From NCBI GenBank assembly GCA_038501625.1, contig JAZAYU010000037.1, positions 992,001 through 1,056,000 of the forward strand: DNA of 64,000 bases, written 5' to 3'. The stretch comes from Corbicula japonica (lineage: Eukaryota > Mollusca > Bivalvia > Venerida > Cyrenidae). The notes under the pieces are model-generated. The model worked only from the letters and a program-made list of their open reading frames with translations. It was not told the DNA's origin and searched no databases. Each line of letters starts with the position of its first letter. The stretch's first letter is position 1. Both the position numbers and the translations under genes were made by a program. This document shows positions 1-11,400 of this stretch, piece by piece.

Positions 1-3000
1 TAGGTCAAATTATAGAAAACGCTTGTCTGCACTCTAGCAGTCGTAATTTTGGTGGGATCTTCTTTAAACTTTGTCAGAATGTTTATCTCAATGATATCTA
101 GGTCATGTTCGAAACTGGGTCATGTGACCTTGAAATCTAGGTCACTAGGTCAAATACTAGAAAAAGCTTGTCTGAACTCTAGCGGTCTTAAATTTGGTGT
201 GATCTTGTTTAAATTTGTTCACAATGTTTATCTCAATGTTATCAAGATCAAGTTCGAAACTTTGTCATGTGACCCTTAAAACTATGTCACTAGGTCAAAT
301 TAAAGAAAAAGCTTGTCTGCACCCTAGGGGTCTTAATTTTGATGGTATCTTCTTCAAACTTGGTCAGAATGTTTATCTCAATGAAATCTAGGTCATGTTC
401 GAAACTGGGTCATGTGACCTTGAAATCTAGGTCACTAGGTCAAATTGTAGAAAAAGCTTGTCCGCACTCTAGCAGTCTTAATTATGGTGCGATCTTCTTT
501 AAACTTGATCAGAATGTTTATCTCAATGATATCTAGATCAAGTTCGTAACTGGGTCATGTGACCCTAGAAACTAGGTCACTAGGTCAAATTAAAGAAAAA
601 GCTTGTCCGCACTAGCGGTCGTAATTTTGGTGCGATCTTCTTTAAACTTGGTCAGAATGTTAATCTCAATGATATCTAGGTCAAGTTCGAAACTGGGTCG
701 TGTTACCGTGAAATCTAGGTCACTAGGTCAAATTATAGAAAACGCTTGTCTGCACTCTAGCAGTCATAATTTTGGTGGGATCTTCTTTAAACTTTGTCAG
801 AATGTTTATCTCAATGATATCTAGGTCATGTTCGAAACTGGGTCATGTGACCTTGAAATCTAGGTCACTAGGTCAAATAATAGAAAAAGCTTGTCTGAAC
901 TCTAGCGGTCTTAAATTTGGTGTGATCTTGTTTAAATTTGTTCACAATGTTTATCTCAATGTTATCAAGATCAAGTTCGAAACTTTGTCATGTGACCCTT
1001 AAAACTATGTCACTAGGTCAAATTAAAGAAAAAGCTTGTCTGCACCCTAGGGGTCTAAATTTTGGTGGGATCTTCTTTAAACTTGGTCAGAATGTTTATC
1101 TCAATGATATCTAGGTCAAGTTCGAAACTGGGTGATGTTACTTTGAAAGCTAGGTCACTAGGTCAATTTATAGAAAAAGCTTGTCCACACTCTAGCTTCG
1201 TAATTTTGGTCTGATCTTCTTCAAACTTGGTCAGAATATTTATCTCAATGATATCTAGGTCAAGTTCGAAACTGGGTCATGTGACCTTGAAATCTAGGTC
1301 ACTAGGTCAAATTATAGAAAAAGCTTGTCCGCACTCTAGCGGTCTTAATTTTGGTTGGATCTTCTTCCAATTTGGCCAGAATGTTTATCTCAATGACATC
1401 TACTTCAAGTTTGAAACTAGGTCATTTGACCTTCAAAACTATGTCCCTAGGTCCAATTATAGAAAAGCTTGTCCACACTCTAACAGTCTTGGTCAGATCT
1501 TCTTTAAACTTGGTTAGAATGTCTATCTCAATGATATTTAGGTCAAGTTGGTAACTGGGTCATGTTACCTTCAAATCTAGGACACTAGGTCAAATAATAA
1601 GAAAAGCTTGTCTGCACTCTAGCAGTCTTATTTTTGGTGTGATCTTCTTTAAACTTGATCAAAATGTTTATATCAATGATATCCAGGTCAAGATTGAAAC
1701 TTGGTCATGTGACCTTGAAATCTAGGTCACTAGGTCAAATTAAAGAAAAAGCTTGTTTGCACCCTAGGGGTCTTAATTTTAGTGGTATCTTCTTCAAACT
1801 TGGTCAGAATGTTTATCTTAATGTTATCTAGATCAAGTTCGAAACTGGGTCATGTGACATCGAAATCTAGGTCACTAGGTCAAATTATAGAAAAAGCTTG
1901 TCTGCACTCTAGCAGTCGTAATTTTAGTGGGATCTTCTTCAAACTTGGTCAGAATGTTTATCTCAATGACATCTACTTCAATTACATAACTGGTTAATGT
2001 TACCTTGAAAACTAGGTCACTAGGTCAGATTATAGAAAAAGCATGTCAGCACTCTAGCGGTCTTAATTTTGGTGGGATCTTCTTCCAACTTGGTCAGAAT
2101 GTTTATCTCAATGATATCTAGGTCAAGTTCGAAACTGGGTCATGTTACCTTGAAATCTAGGTCACTAGGTCAAATTAAAGAAAAGCTTGTTTGCACCCTA
2201 GGGGTCTTAATTTTGGTGGTATCTTCTTCAAGCTTGGTCAGAATGTTTATCTTAATGTTATCTAGATCAAGTTCGAAACTGGGTCATGTGACCTTGAAAT
2301 CTAGGTCACTAGGTCGAATTATAGAAAAAGCTTGTCCGGACTTTAGCGACTTAATTTTGGTGGGATCTTCTTCAAACTTGGTCAGAATGTTTATCTCAAT
2401 GACATCTACTTCAATTACAAAACTGAATCATGTTACCTTGAAAACTAGGTCACTAGGTCAAATTATAGAAAAAGCTTGTCAGCACTCTAGCGGTCTTAAT
2501 TTTGGTGGGATTTTCTTCCAACTTGGTCAGAATGTTTATCTCAATGATATCTAGGTCATGTTCGAAACTGGGTCATGTGACCTTGAAATCTAGGTCACTA
2601 GGTCCAATTATAGAAAAGGTTGTCTGCACTCTAACGGTCTTAATTTTGGTCTGATCTTCTTCAAACTTGGTCACAATCTTTATCTCAATGAAATCTAGGT
2701 CAATTTCGAAACTGGGTCATGTGACCTTGAAAACTAGGTCATAAGGTCAAAGTAAAGAAAAATCTTGTCCGCACTATGTCCTAATTTTGGTCCGATCTTC
2801 TTCAAACTTGGTCAGAATGTTAATCTCAATGCTATCTAGGTCATGTTCGTAACTGGGTCATGTGACCTTGGAAAAGGTCAATTGGTCAATTTTTAGAAAA
2901 AGCTTGTCTGCATTCTAGCAGTCACAATTTTGGTCCTCTTTTTCAAGCTTAGTCAGAATGTTTATCTCAATGATATCTATGTCAAGTTTGAAACTGGGTC

Positions 3001-3078
3001 ATTTGACCTTGAAAACTAGGCCACTAGGTCAAGCTATAATAACAGCTTGTATGCACACTAGTAGTCTTAATTCTAGTC
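1..3078. repeat. ~145-bp satellite array, block 1
   Basis: Tandem units of about 145 bp. The landmark GTCACTAGGTCAAAT recurs near 141, 286, 431 and 576 and onward. Each unit also carries a TCTTCAAACTTGGTCAGAAT box and a GGGTCATGTGACC palindrome. Open frames across it are only repeat translations with no gene-like conservation. The array runs off the left edge, so its full length is unknown. The same family returns at 8880-10670. Confidence 0.95.
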
Positions 3079-3480
3079 TTCACTTTCATTACTATAAGTT
3101 ATTAAGATCTTAGTTCCTTTCTTGAAATGGGCATATTGCATTATAAGTTCAGGAGTTATGGCCCCTGAAAGTGCCAAAATTAACTATTTAGACCTTGTCT
3201 GCACAATAGCAGCTTCATTTTTTATTTGAATTTAATCAGACTTGTACAATACTTGATTTACTATAAGATCTCAGTTCCTTTGTTGAACCAGCTAGATTCC
3301 ATAATGGGTTCCAGAGTTATGGCCCTTGAAAGAGCCAAAGTAAGCTATTTTGACCTTTTCACAATAGCAGCTTTATTTTTTGACTTGATTTTACCACACT
3401 TGCACAAAACTCTTGCAAGCATTGAGCAGTTCTTGACAGGTGAGTGACCCAGGGTCCTATGGACCCTCTTGTTTAATTAT
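3079..3480. repeat. diverged satellite tail with terminal hairpin
   Basis: Two diverged ~162-bp units, each with a GAGTTATGGCCC-like box near 3154 and 3316. They end in TGACAGGTGAGTGACC followed by the hairpin GGGTCC-TAT-GGACCC and TCTTGTTTAA. This looks like the 3' end of a mobile element that carries the satellite inside it, similar in design to pearl-like or Helentron-type repeats of bivalves. The class is inferred from structure alone. Confidence 0.6.
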
Positions 3481-3651
3481 CATGTGTGATTTAGTAAAAT
3501 AATCCTGTGATAAAGACTAGCTTAAGAACTCATATAATTGATTAAACATTTTTTTTCACTTCTCATATTTCTTATGATAGTGAGTTCAGTGAACTTTTAA
3601 GTTAAAAGAAATGCTAGAACTGATTGTAGAAAAAACACTCAAGACGGTCAT

Positions 3652-3864
3652 ACATTGTTAAGGGCTTACTACAATCATACATTGTTAAGGGCTTACTACA
3701 ATCATACATTGTTAAGGGCTTACTACAATCATACACTGTTAAGGGCTTACTACAATCATAAATTGTTAAGGGCTTACTACAATCATACATTGTTAAGGGC
3801 TTACTACAATCATACATTGTTAAGGGCTTACTACAATCATACATTGTTAAGGGCTTACTACAAT
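3652..3864. repeat. 27-bp minisatellite, eight copies
   Basis: GTTAAGGGCTTACTACAAT recurs at 3657, 3684, 3711, 3738, 3765, 3792, 3819 and 3846, exactly 27 bp apart. The unit joins a short flank (TCATACATT) to the left end of the palindromic element that starts at the last copy. Because 27 is a multiple of three, both strands show long repetitive open frames (LLRAYYNHT and CSKPLTMYD), which are not genes. Confidence 0.95.
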
Positions 3865-4475
3865 CCTCTCCATCACAAAATTTCAACAACTGCAAAATGC
3901 CATTCTATGAAACTTTGCACAAATGTATTTTATTTATGTATCTTTATTTTGCATATGGTAAAACACGTTAGAACAGTAAAGAAAAATAGCGAGATCTAAA
4001 AAGTTCCTAAAATTCCTTTTACATAAATTCACAAAAACTAAACAACACAAAACATCATTTTAAATGCCCACATGAGAATTGTGATACTGACAACAATTTC
4101 CTGTGTCCTCGTGACTTACATATGTAAACTTTTTGAGATATTAGTAAAAGTGTGTTTCACCTTCAATTTCCTGGTCGCTTCCTGGTCGCGTAAATGGATG
4201 ACAATCATTGATTTCTCTTTAAGTAGTTGAAAGTTCTTTACAAAATATGCAACATTTTTTTTTGTCAGTATCATTACACTCACATGGGAATTTAAAATAA
4301 TATTTTTTAGTTTTTAGGTCTAGCTATTTTTCTTTACTTTTCTTACGTGTCTTACTGTATGCAAAATAATAGTAACGTTAGTAACATTCAATTGTGCAAA
4401 GTAACCGCTATTGAGATTTTGATAATTTTCGTTTTATCGATGAACGTGGTGGGGAGGAGTGTAGTAAGCCCTTAA
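3847..4475. mobile_element. palindromic MITE, TTAA-flanked (copy 1)
   Basis: Long inverted repeat. The left end TTAAGGGCTTACTACAATCC pairs with the right end ending GAGTGTAGTAAGCCCTTAA. Inner parts also pair, for example CAAAGTTTCATAG-side sequences and the AAAGAAAAATAG block against its complement near 4320. It has no transposase. TTAA at both edges suggests piggyBac-type target duplication. Related copies lie at 27783-28472 and 53205-53902, with a short version at 57065-57152. Confidence 0.75.
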
Positions 4476-4641
4476 AAACATCTCTCTTCATTACCCTGTC
4501 GGTTAATATTAACAAAGAATGTAATTTATATTCACATATTCGTTCAGAATAATTTCAGAGTGCGCACAGTACATGATGACATATCATTCTGACATGACCT
4601 CCTAGATATTCCCATACAGTTAGAGAGTGGCTATGATTATA
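4476..4641. other. anonymous sequence
   Basis: No coding exon, RNA or repeat recognised in this short stretch. Confidence 0.4.
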
Positions 4642-4850
4642 TTAAGCCTTTCCTCCATATATACACATTTTTACCCATATGCAACTAGTGTACATTAAGA
4701 TCAGCTGGGACATCTGTGCCAACTGATTAGGATCTGCACTGTTTGCTTTTTGGTCAGATATACCATTAAAAATCAAAAAGTGAACAGTTCAAATACTGAT
4801 CAGATTGTTTGCCCATGCCATGAGACTTATGTATGGAGGAAAAGGTTATG
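4642..4850. mobile_element. ~230-bp TTAACCCTTT foldback MITE, copy
   Basis: Begins TTAAGCCTTTCCTCCAT and ends ATGGAGGAAAAGGTTA. Inside are the diagnostic GATCAG..TGTGCC..TGATTAGGATCTGCACTG arm and its inverted partner. It belongs to the family whose best copy is at 24243-24474. Confidence 0.75.
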
Positions 4851-5117
4851 CTGGATTATCACCACTATGCATCTATATTTCCAGCATGATATCATAATCA
4901 TATTGTTTTTGACTTCATGAACTTCATGACATGCTAACTTTTTTAAGTAGAACCTATATTTTTTTATTTGTAGCACACAACTTTGTGTTGATGTGCTTAA
5001 ACTGAAATACATGTAAAAAAAAAGCAACAACTGACATATGTTTGAATATATCACAAAGAATTATGTAGAACTGCATGATATATATTTGTTACTGTAACTG
5101 GCTTGTATATTGAGCAG

Positions 5118-5488
5118 ATGATTACGAGCATGTGACGGTTGATGAGAGGGAGCACCTGCTGGCGGAGCTGTATGACCTTTTACATCCTGTACAAGTCTCC
5201 GCAAGCCATGAAGATCTCACAAAAATCAAATCTCCCACTGACAAGAGGAAGTACTATGCTGCCATCGAGCTGGCAAAAACCAAGAGTAGTAGTCTACCAC
5301 ACTCCATGTCTGTGTTCACAGTGCCTTCCCACAATGCATCTGCAAGGTCCTCATCGTCTTCCTCAGTGTCGTCTCCGAGCTTGAAGCCACGGCACAAGTC
5401 AGAATCAGGAGTGGAGAGTAACCGAGGGAAGCTCCTGAAATGTGAACCCAGATTGGCTTACACCAAAAAGAGAAAAACTCCACCAAAG
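5118..5488 (+). CDS. PDZ-like gene, first visible exon
   Basis: Opens after the acceptor TTGAGCAG with two bases completing a split codon, then 123 codons, phase 0 at the donor AAG|GTATAT. It holds the acidic segment and a Ser/Lys-rich tail (SARSSSSSSVSS, KKRKTPPK) that may contain a basic nuclear-localisation-like patch. The ATG at 5118 reads into a stop at once, so it is not a start. Confidence 0.85.
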
Positions 5489-8400
5489 GTATATTGTAAG
5501 GTCAATATGTGAGCATAGTAGAAGTCTGTAATTTCCATTTATCATCAGATGAAAAACTTACAATGTCATAATTAGGAATTACCCCTGTTTTGTTACCCGT
5601 TTATAAAGAACATTCAATATATACAGGCATGATTTTCTTCCGCTTTAAAGCGGAATTCCGCTTTTTGCTGCGCCCGATTCCGATTTACGATTTTATTTTC
5701 CGCTTCGGATTCAATTCACCAACCGGGCTTTGCTGTGCAAGAGTCTAGTGTCACCACAGGTTTTTTTTATGGGGCACGGATTTTACATTTACCAATGTTT
5801 CCCGAAATGTAATCAGCAATGTATAAAACACAGTTCACGGTTCAAGACATGATCTGGGTTTTATACATTGATGTAATCAGCGATATGATTGGATAAAATC
5901 AGAGCATTGGCCAATTGTAAAACGCATATTCAAACAACGGTTGTACTAATAATCCAGCATGGCTGCGAAAGTTGTTGTTGTTAGAGATGGTGGAAATATA
6001 AATATATAGGACATCAACAAAGTTTTGCAAAAAAAAATTGGATATGGGAGTGGCTAGAACGGAAAGTGAACGATGAGCTAGTCATACATTTTATCCGAAA
6101 AATTAACGCAAGAGGACTGGCGTGATATGATTTTTTGTTCGTAAGACATGAACAGATGAATTATGGGGGAGAGAGGATCCATGCATGGATGTAGCTGTTT
6201 AATGGAACATCAAAGTATCTGATATATCTCCTGGGATGAACATTTGTAATGGAATGGAATGTCTCAATGTTTAATAAATATCTAGTTATGGACATTAGTA
6301 AGAAAAAATCTAATTAAAAGAAATGTTGTTTTTTTAGAGAAAATATGGTCCCAGGAGAGGCCCAGAATGCAGGATTATACACCATTAACCCCAGAGCTTC
6401 TGGCAGTATTTCAGCTTTTTTCTGTTACTCATAAAATCATGCCTGTATATAGGGACTGCTTAGTCCATCTCTCCCTCTGTCACAAAAACTTAATGTTGGC
6501 TGTAACTTTGCCATTTCTGAATATATCTTCACCCATCTAGATTTGTTTAACATCACAAGCAGTAAAGGTTAAGGGTGTGTTCATCCTACAACATGTAAAA
6601 TTGAATTGTTTTAGCTGAACTCTATTAAACAATAAATATAGGGCAAGATTCGAAAGTGGTCAACATGCGTGACATTGTTCTATTGTCATCGGGTGTATCA
6701 GATGGAAACTAGAGCCTCAGTAATGATCACATGGATTAACTTAGATGTACAATATGCTCCAAACCTGTCAAATTGCTGATAACTTGTCAATAAATGTCAT
6801 GTGACTAGCCTACGGATCAGCTAATAACACGCAAGTTTGTTGAATTCTTACACTGTTTGTGCCAAAATAACTGACAGAGCTAAAGGTCATGTAATATTCA
6901 TGAAAAGAATGGCAGTGAGGTTAAAAGTGAATGTCAGGGGTTGTGGCTTTTTCAGTAACTATATCAGATTCTGTTGGTGAGCATTAAGAAACCTTAATAC
7001 AGGTAAGGACTATCACTGATACATACATTCTTAACTAATAATAAATAACCATATTTTGCAAGGAGTAATGAGTAATTGAGTAATTAAATGACAGACAAGA
7101 CACTGATCGAATTATGCAAGCATTGGGGATGAATATGATCTTCATTGTTTTGGAATGCAAAAACACTTTTATCTCCAGTGGCTTAGGGCTTATTTTCATA
7201 ATATTCCAATGAAGATTTATGTAATAATTACATAAATTTTTCTTCGAATCACAAAAGAAAAATGATTTGCATTTGTTGCTAATTTGCAATATATTGCATG
7301 TTGCTTTTGTTATAACCGTTTCATCTTACCAAAATAATATGCAATCGTTATTCATTTCCTTGTGACATTAACATGACAGACATGTAATTATTATTATAAC
7401 TGAAGGCATTGTTTCATTTGCATGCATGTTCTGTATGATTTGGTGCATGTATTCACAATACGCAGAAAATCATGCATTGCATAATTCCAGAAACTGGACA
7501 TTTCTCTAAGAACCCATCTACTGACATTTGTTTTTATATCATTGGTTGAAAACAGCTTGAAAACACCACAAACAAGATTATGCATTCTGTGATGATTAAA
7601 CATGTTTTGTAGTGTTTCATGGCTTTGATTGAAATTGAGTTGAATTAAATGAATGATTTTCTATGGTTAATACATGTTAAAACACTCATGTTAAAACTCT
7701 GCCTCAGGTACACAACTTGGCATATTATTAAGTTATTAACAGCCTTCCCTCACACTATCCTCAACATGGGACTGAGTCAGACAAATATAATGTGATGCCA
7801 TTTTGAGCAATTACTTACCATTGTACTTCAGCTGCTGTTCTGCTTTGTTGTCAACAATCTTGTTTAAGACTCCATCTTGGACATGATTTCAGCAAAAACC
7901 TGGTGTTTCACAATAATCAAAACAGAATGTAAAATCCTGATCGAACTAGATTTGCACAGTTATGAAATATGTATCCAGTACAGAAATCTGGAAGACCAGT
8001 CGCCATTTCAGCCAACCAGATGCTTGAGATTTGAGACTGGTATACAATCTCAGTTTTATAACCTTCAGCCCTGGCCCAAGATCACATAACTAAACCTGGA
8101 GACCATTCTCAAGACTGCTGGCACATCTGTTCACTTTTTATGCCCCTGAAGGGAGGCATATAGTAATCGGACCGTCTGTCCATCCGTCCGTCCGTCCGAA
8201 ATAATCTTGTCCTCGCTTCTTCTCATAAACCGCTTGAGGGATTTCTTTGAAACTTCACTGGAGTGTTAGTCACCAAGCCTAGTTGTTCATATCGTCAGGA
8301 ATTTTATGCTCGGATTATTTTTGGCTGAGTTATGGCCCTTTTTAGCAAAATCTTGTCCTCGCTTCTTCTCCAAAACCGCTTGAGGGATTTCATTGAAACT

Positions 8401-11400
8401 TCACAGGAGTGTTTGTCACCAAGCCTAGTTGTGCATATCGTAAGGAATTTCTGGTCGGATTATTTTTGGCAGAGTTATGGGCCTTTTCACCTAACCCTAA
8501 CCCTAAACCCTAACCCTAAGGTATTGAACTAACGCTAACCCTTACCCCAACTTCACAGGAGTGTTTGTCACCAAGCCTAGTTATGCATATCGTAAGGAAT
8601 TTCTGGTCGGATTATTTTTGGCGGAGTTATGGGCCTTTTCACCTAACCCTAACCCTAAACCCTTACCCTAAACCCTAACTTTAAACCCTAACCCTAACCC
8701 TAAGGTATTTAACTAACCCTAACCCTAACCTATATATTCAAATCCTGTCCATGCTTTATCTTCAAAACTGCTTATTTTTGGCCAAGTTATGGGCTTTTTC
8801 ACTTAAACCTAACCCTAAGTCTTTAACCCTAACCCTAAGGTCTTTAACTAACCCTAAACCCTAACCCTAACTTGTTGTCCACACACTAGTGGTCTTAATT
8901 TTTATCCAATCTTCTTCAAACTTAGTCAGAATGTTTATCTCAATGATATCTAGGTCAAGTTCGAAAGTGGGTCATGTGACCTTGAAAACTAGGTCACAAG
9001 ATCAAATTATAAAAAAGAACTCGTCTGCACTCTAGCTGTCCTAATTTTGGTGCGATCTTCTTTAAACTTGGTCAGAGTAATTATCTTAATGATATCTAGG
9101 TACTGTTTGTAACTGGGTCATGTGACCCTTAAAACTAGGTCACTAGACCAAATTAAAGAAAAAGCTTGTCCTCACTCGAGTGGTCCTAATTTTGGTGGGA
9201 TCTTCTTCAAACTTGGTCAGAATGTTTATCTCAATAATATCTAGGTCAAGTTCGAAACTGGATCATGTGACCTTGAAATCTAGGTCACTAGGTCAAAATA
9301 TAGAAAAAGCTTGTCCTCACTCTAGCGGTCCTAATTTTGGTGCGATCTTCTTTAAACTTAATCAGAATGTTAATCTCAATAATATCTAGGTCATGTTTGT
9401 AACTGGGTCATGTGACCTTGAAAACTAGGTCACCAGGTCAAATAAAAGAAAAGCTTATTCGCACTGTGGCAGTCTTAATTTTGGTCCGATCTTCTTTAAA
9501 CTTGGTCAGAATGTCTATTTCTATGATATGTAGGTCAAATGTATAACAGGGTGATGTGACCCTTAAAACTAGGTCACTAGGTCAAATTTAAGAAAAAGCT
9601 TATTTGCACTATAGCGGTCTTAATTTTGGTGGCATCCTCTTTAAACTTGGTCAAAATGTTTATCTCAGTGATATCTAGTCAAGTTTGAAACTGGGTCATG
9701 TGACCTTGAAATCTAGGTCACTAGGTTAAATCATAGAAAAAGCTTGTCTGCACTCTAGCGATCTAAATTTTAATGTGATCTTCTTCAAACTTGGTAGAAA
9801 TGTTTATCTCAATGATATCTAGGTCAAGTTCAAAAGTGGGTCATGTGACCTTGAAAACAAAGTCACAAGGTCAAATTATTGAAAAAGCTTCTCTGTACTC
9901 TAACAGTCTTAATTTTGTCCAATCTTCTTCAAACTTGGTCAGAACGTTTATCTCAATGATATCTAGGTCATGTTCATAACTGTGCCACGTGACCTTGAAA
10001 ACTAGGTCACTAGGTCAGATTTAAGAAAAAGCTTATTCACACTCTAGTGGTTTTTATTTTAGTTCGATCTTCTTCAAACTTGGTCAGAATGTCTATCTCC
10101 ATGATATGTAGGTCAGATTTGTAACAGGGTCATGTGACCCTTAAAACTAGGTCACTGGGTCAAATTAAAGAAAAAGCTTATTTGCACGATAGCGGTCTTA
10201 ATTTTGGTGGCATCCTCTTCAAACTTGGTCAAAATGTTTATCTTAGTGTTATCTAGGTCAAGTTTGAAACTGGGTCATGTGACCTTGAAATCTAGGTCAC
10301 TAGGTTAAATTTTAGAAAAAGATTGTCCGCACTCTAGAGGTCTTAATTTTAGTGTTATCTTCTTCAAACTTGGTTAAAATGTTTATCTCAATGATATCTA
10401 GGTCAAGTTCGAAAGTGGGTCATGTGACTCTGAAAACTAGGTCACAAGGTCAAATTATTGAAAAAGCTTCTCTGTACTCTTAACAGTCTTAATTTTGTCC
10501 GATTATCTTCCAACTTGGTCAGAATGTTTATCTCAATGATATCTAGGTCATGTTCGTAACTGGGTCACGTGACCTTGAAAACTAGGTCACTAGGTCAAAT
10601 TAAAGAAAAAGCTTATTCACACTCTAGTGGGCTTAATTTTGGTGGCATCCTCTTTAAACATGGTTAAAATGATCCTTTCCATCTTTCACAATTTATGCAT
10701 GCAGTATGCTTCATCTCTTACACAGGCTTATTTTTACTACATATGTATACCAGTTCGATTTCAAAGCTGCATTTCAACGTCATATGTCAATTTCAAGTGA
10801 CAGCTCCTGTTTATTTATCAGGTTATTTCTGGCAAAAAAGCAAACAGTGCAGATCCCGATCAGAAGGCACAGATGAGATGGCTGGACTGATCTTGATCTA
10901 AACTGTTTGCATACGTGATAAAATGCATATTATATGTGGGAAAGGATAAAACCTATGTAGAAATTGACATGGTGGGATGATCATATCAGCTGATCTGGAT
11001 CTACATTGTTTGCCTAATCAGCCAATCAGATGCTCGAGATTTGAGACTGGTTTCCAATCTCAGTTTTATAACCTTGGGCACAGGTGTATGAAATAATGGT
11101 TTGAAATAATATTTGATAACTACAGCAATTTTTGTGTTTTCATTTTCAGCTGTTGTTGCATCCAGTAAGGCCGATTTATGAATATGTACGACTTTATGGA
11201 CCTCACTGTGTTCAGTGTTTGGAGCTTTCCCAACAGCAGACAAATACTGTTTCTATGGCAGCAGATGGTCAAGGTCATGTTACAATCAATGAAGTGCCAC
11301 CAGAATTACAGTACAGACTACACCCTGGTGACAGGTAATAGTCTAAGATAGAGATAATGAGATTCTTCAATATCAAATGCAAATCTGCAATGCTACTAAA

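Noticed and set aside
49..2554. Several 65-161 aa open frames reading NLVRMFISMISRSSSKLGHV
   Set aside because: They are translations of the 145-bp satellite; every unit gives the same peptide and stops fall at unit changes.
3614..3999. Repetitive frames CSKPLTMYD and LLRAYYNHT on opposite strands
   Set aside because: Products of the 27-bp minisatellite, whose length is a multiple of three.
8491..8870. Chromosome end (true telomere)
   Set aside because: Satellite and gene exons continue on both sides and tracts are interrupted by other repeat modules.
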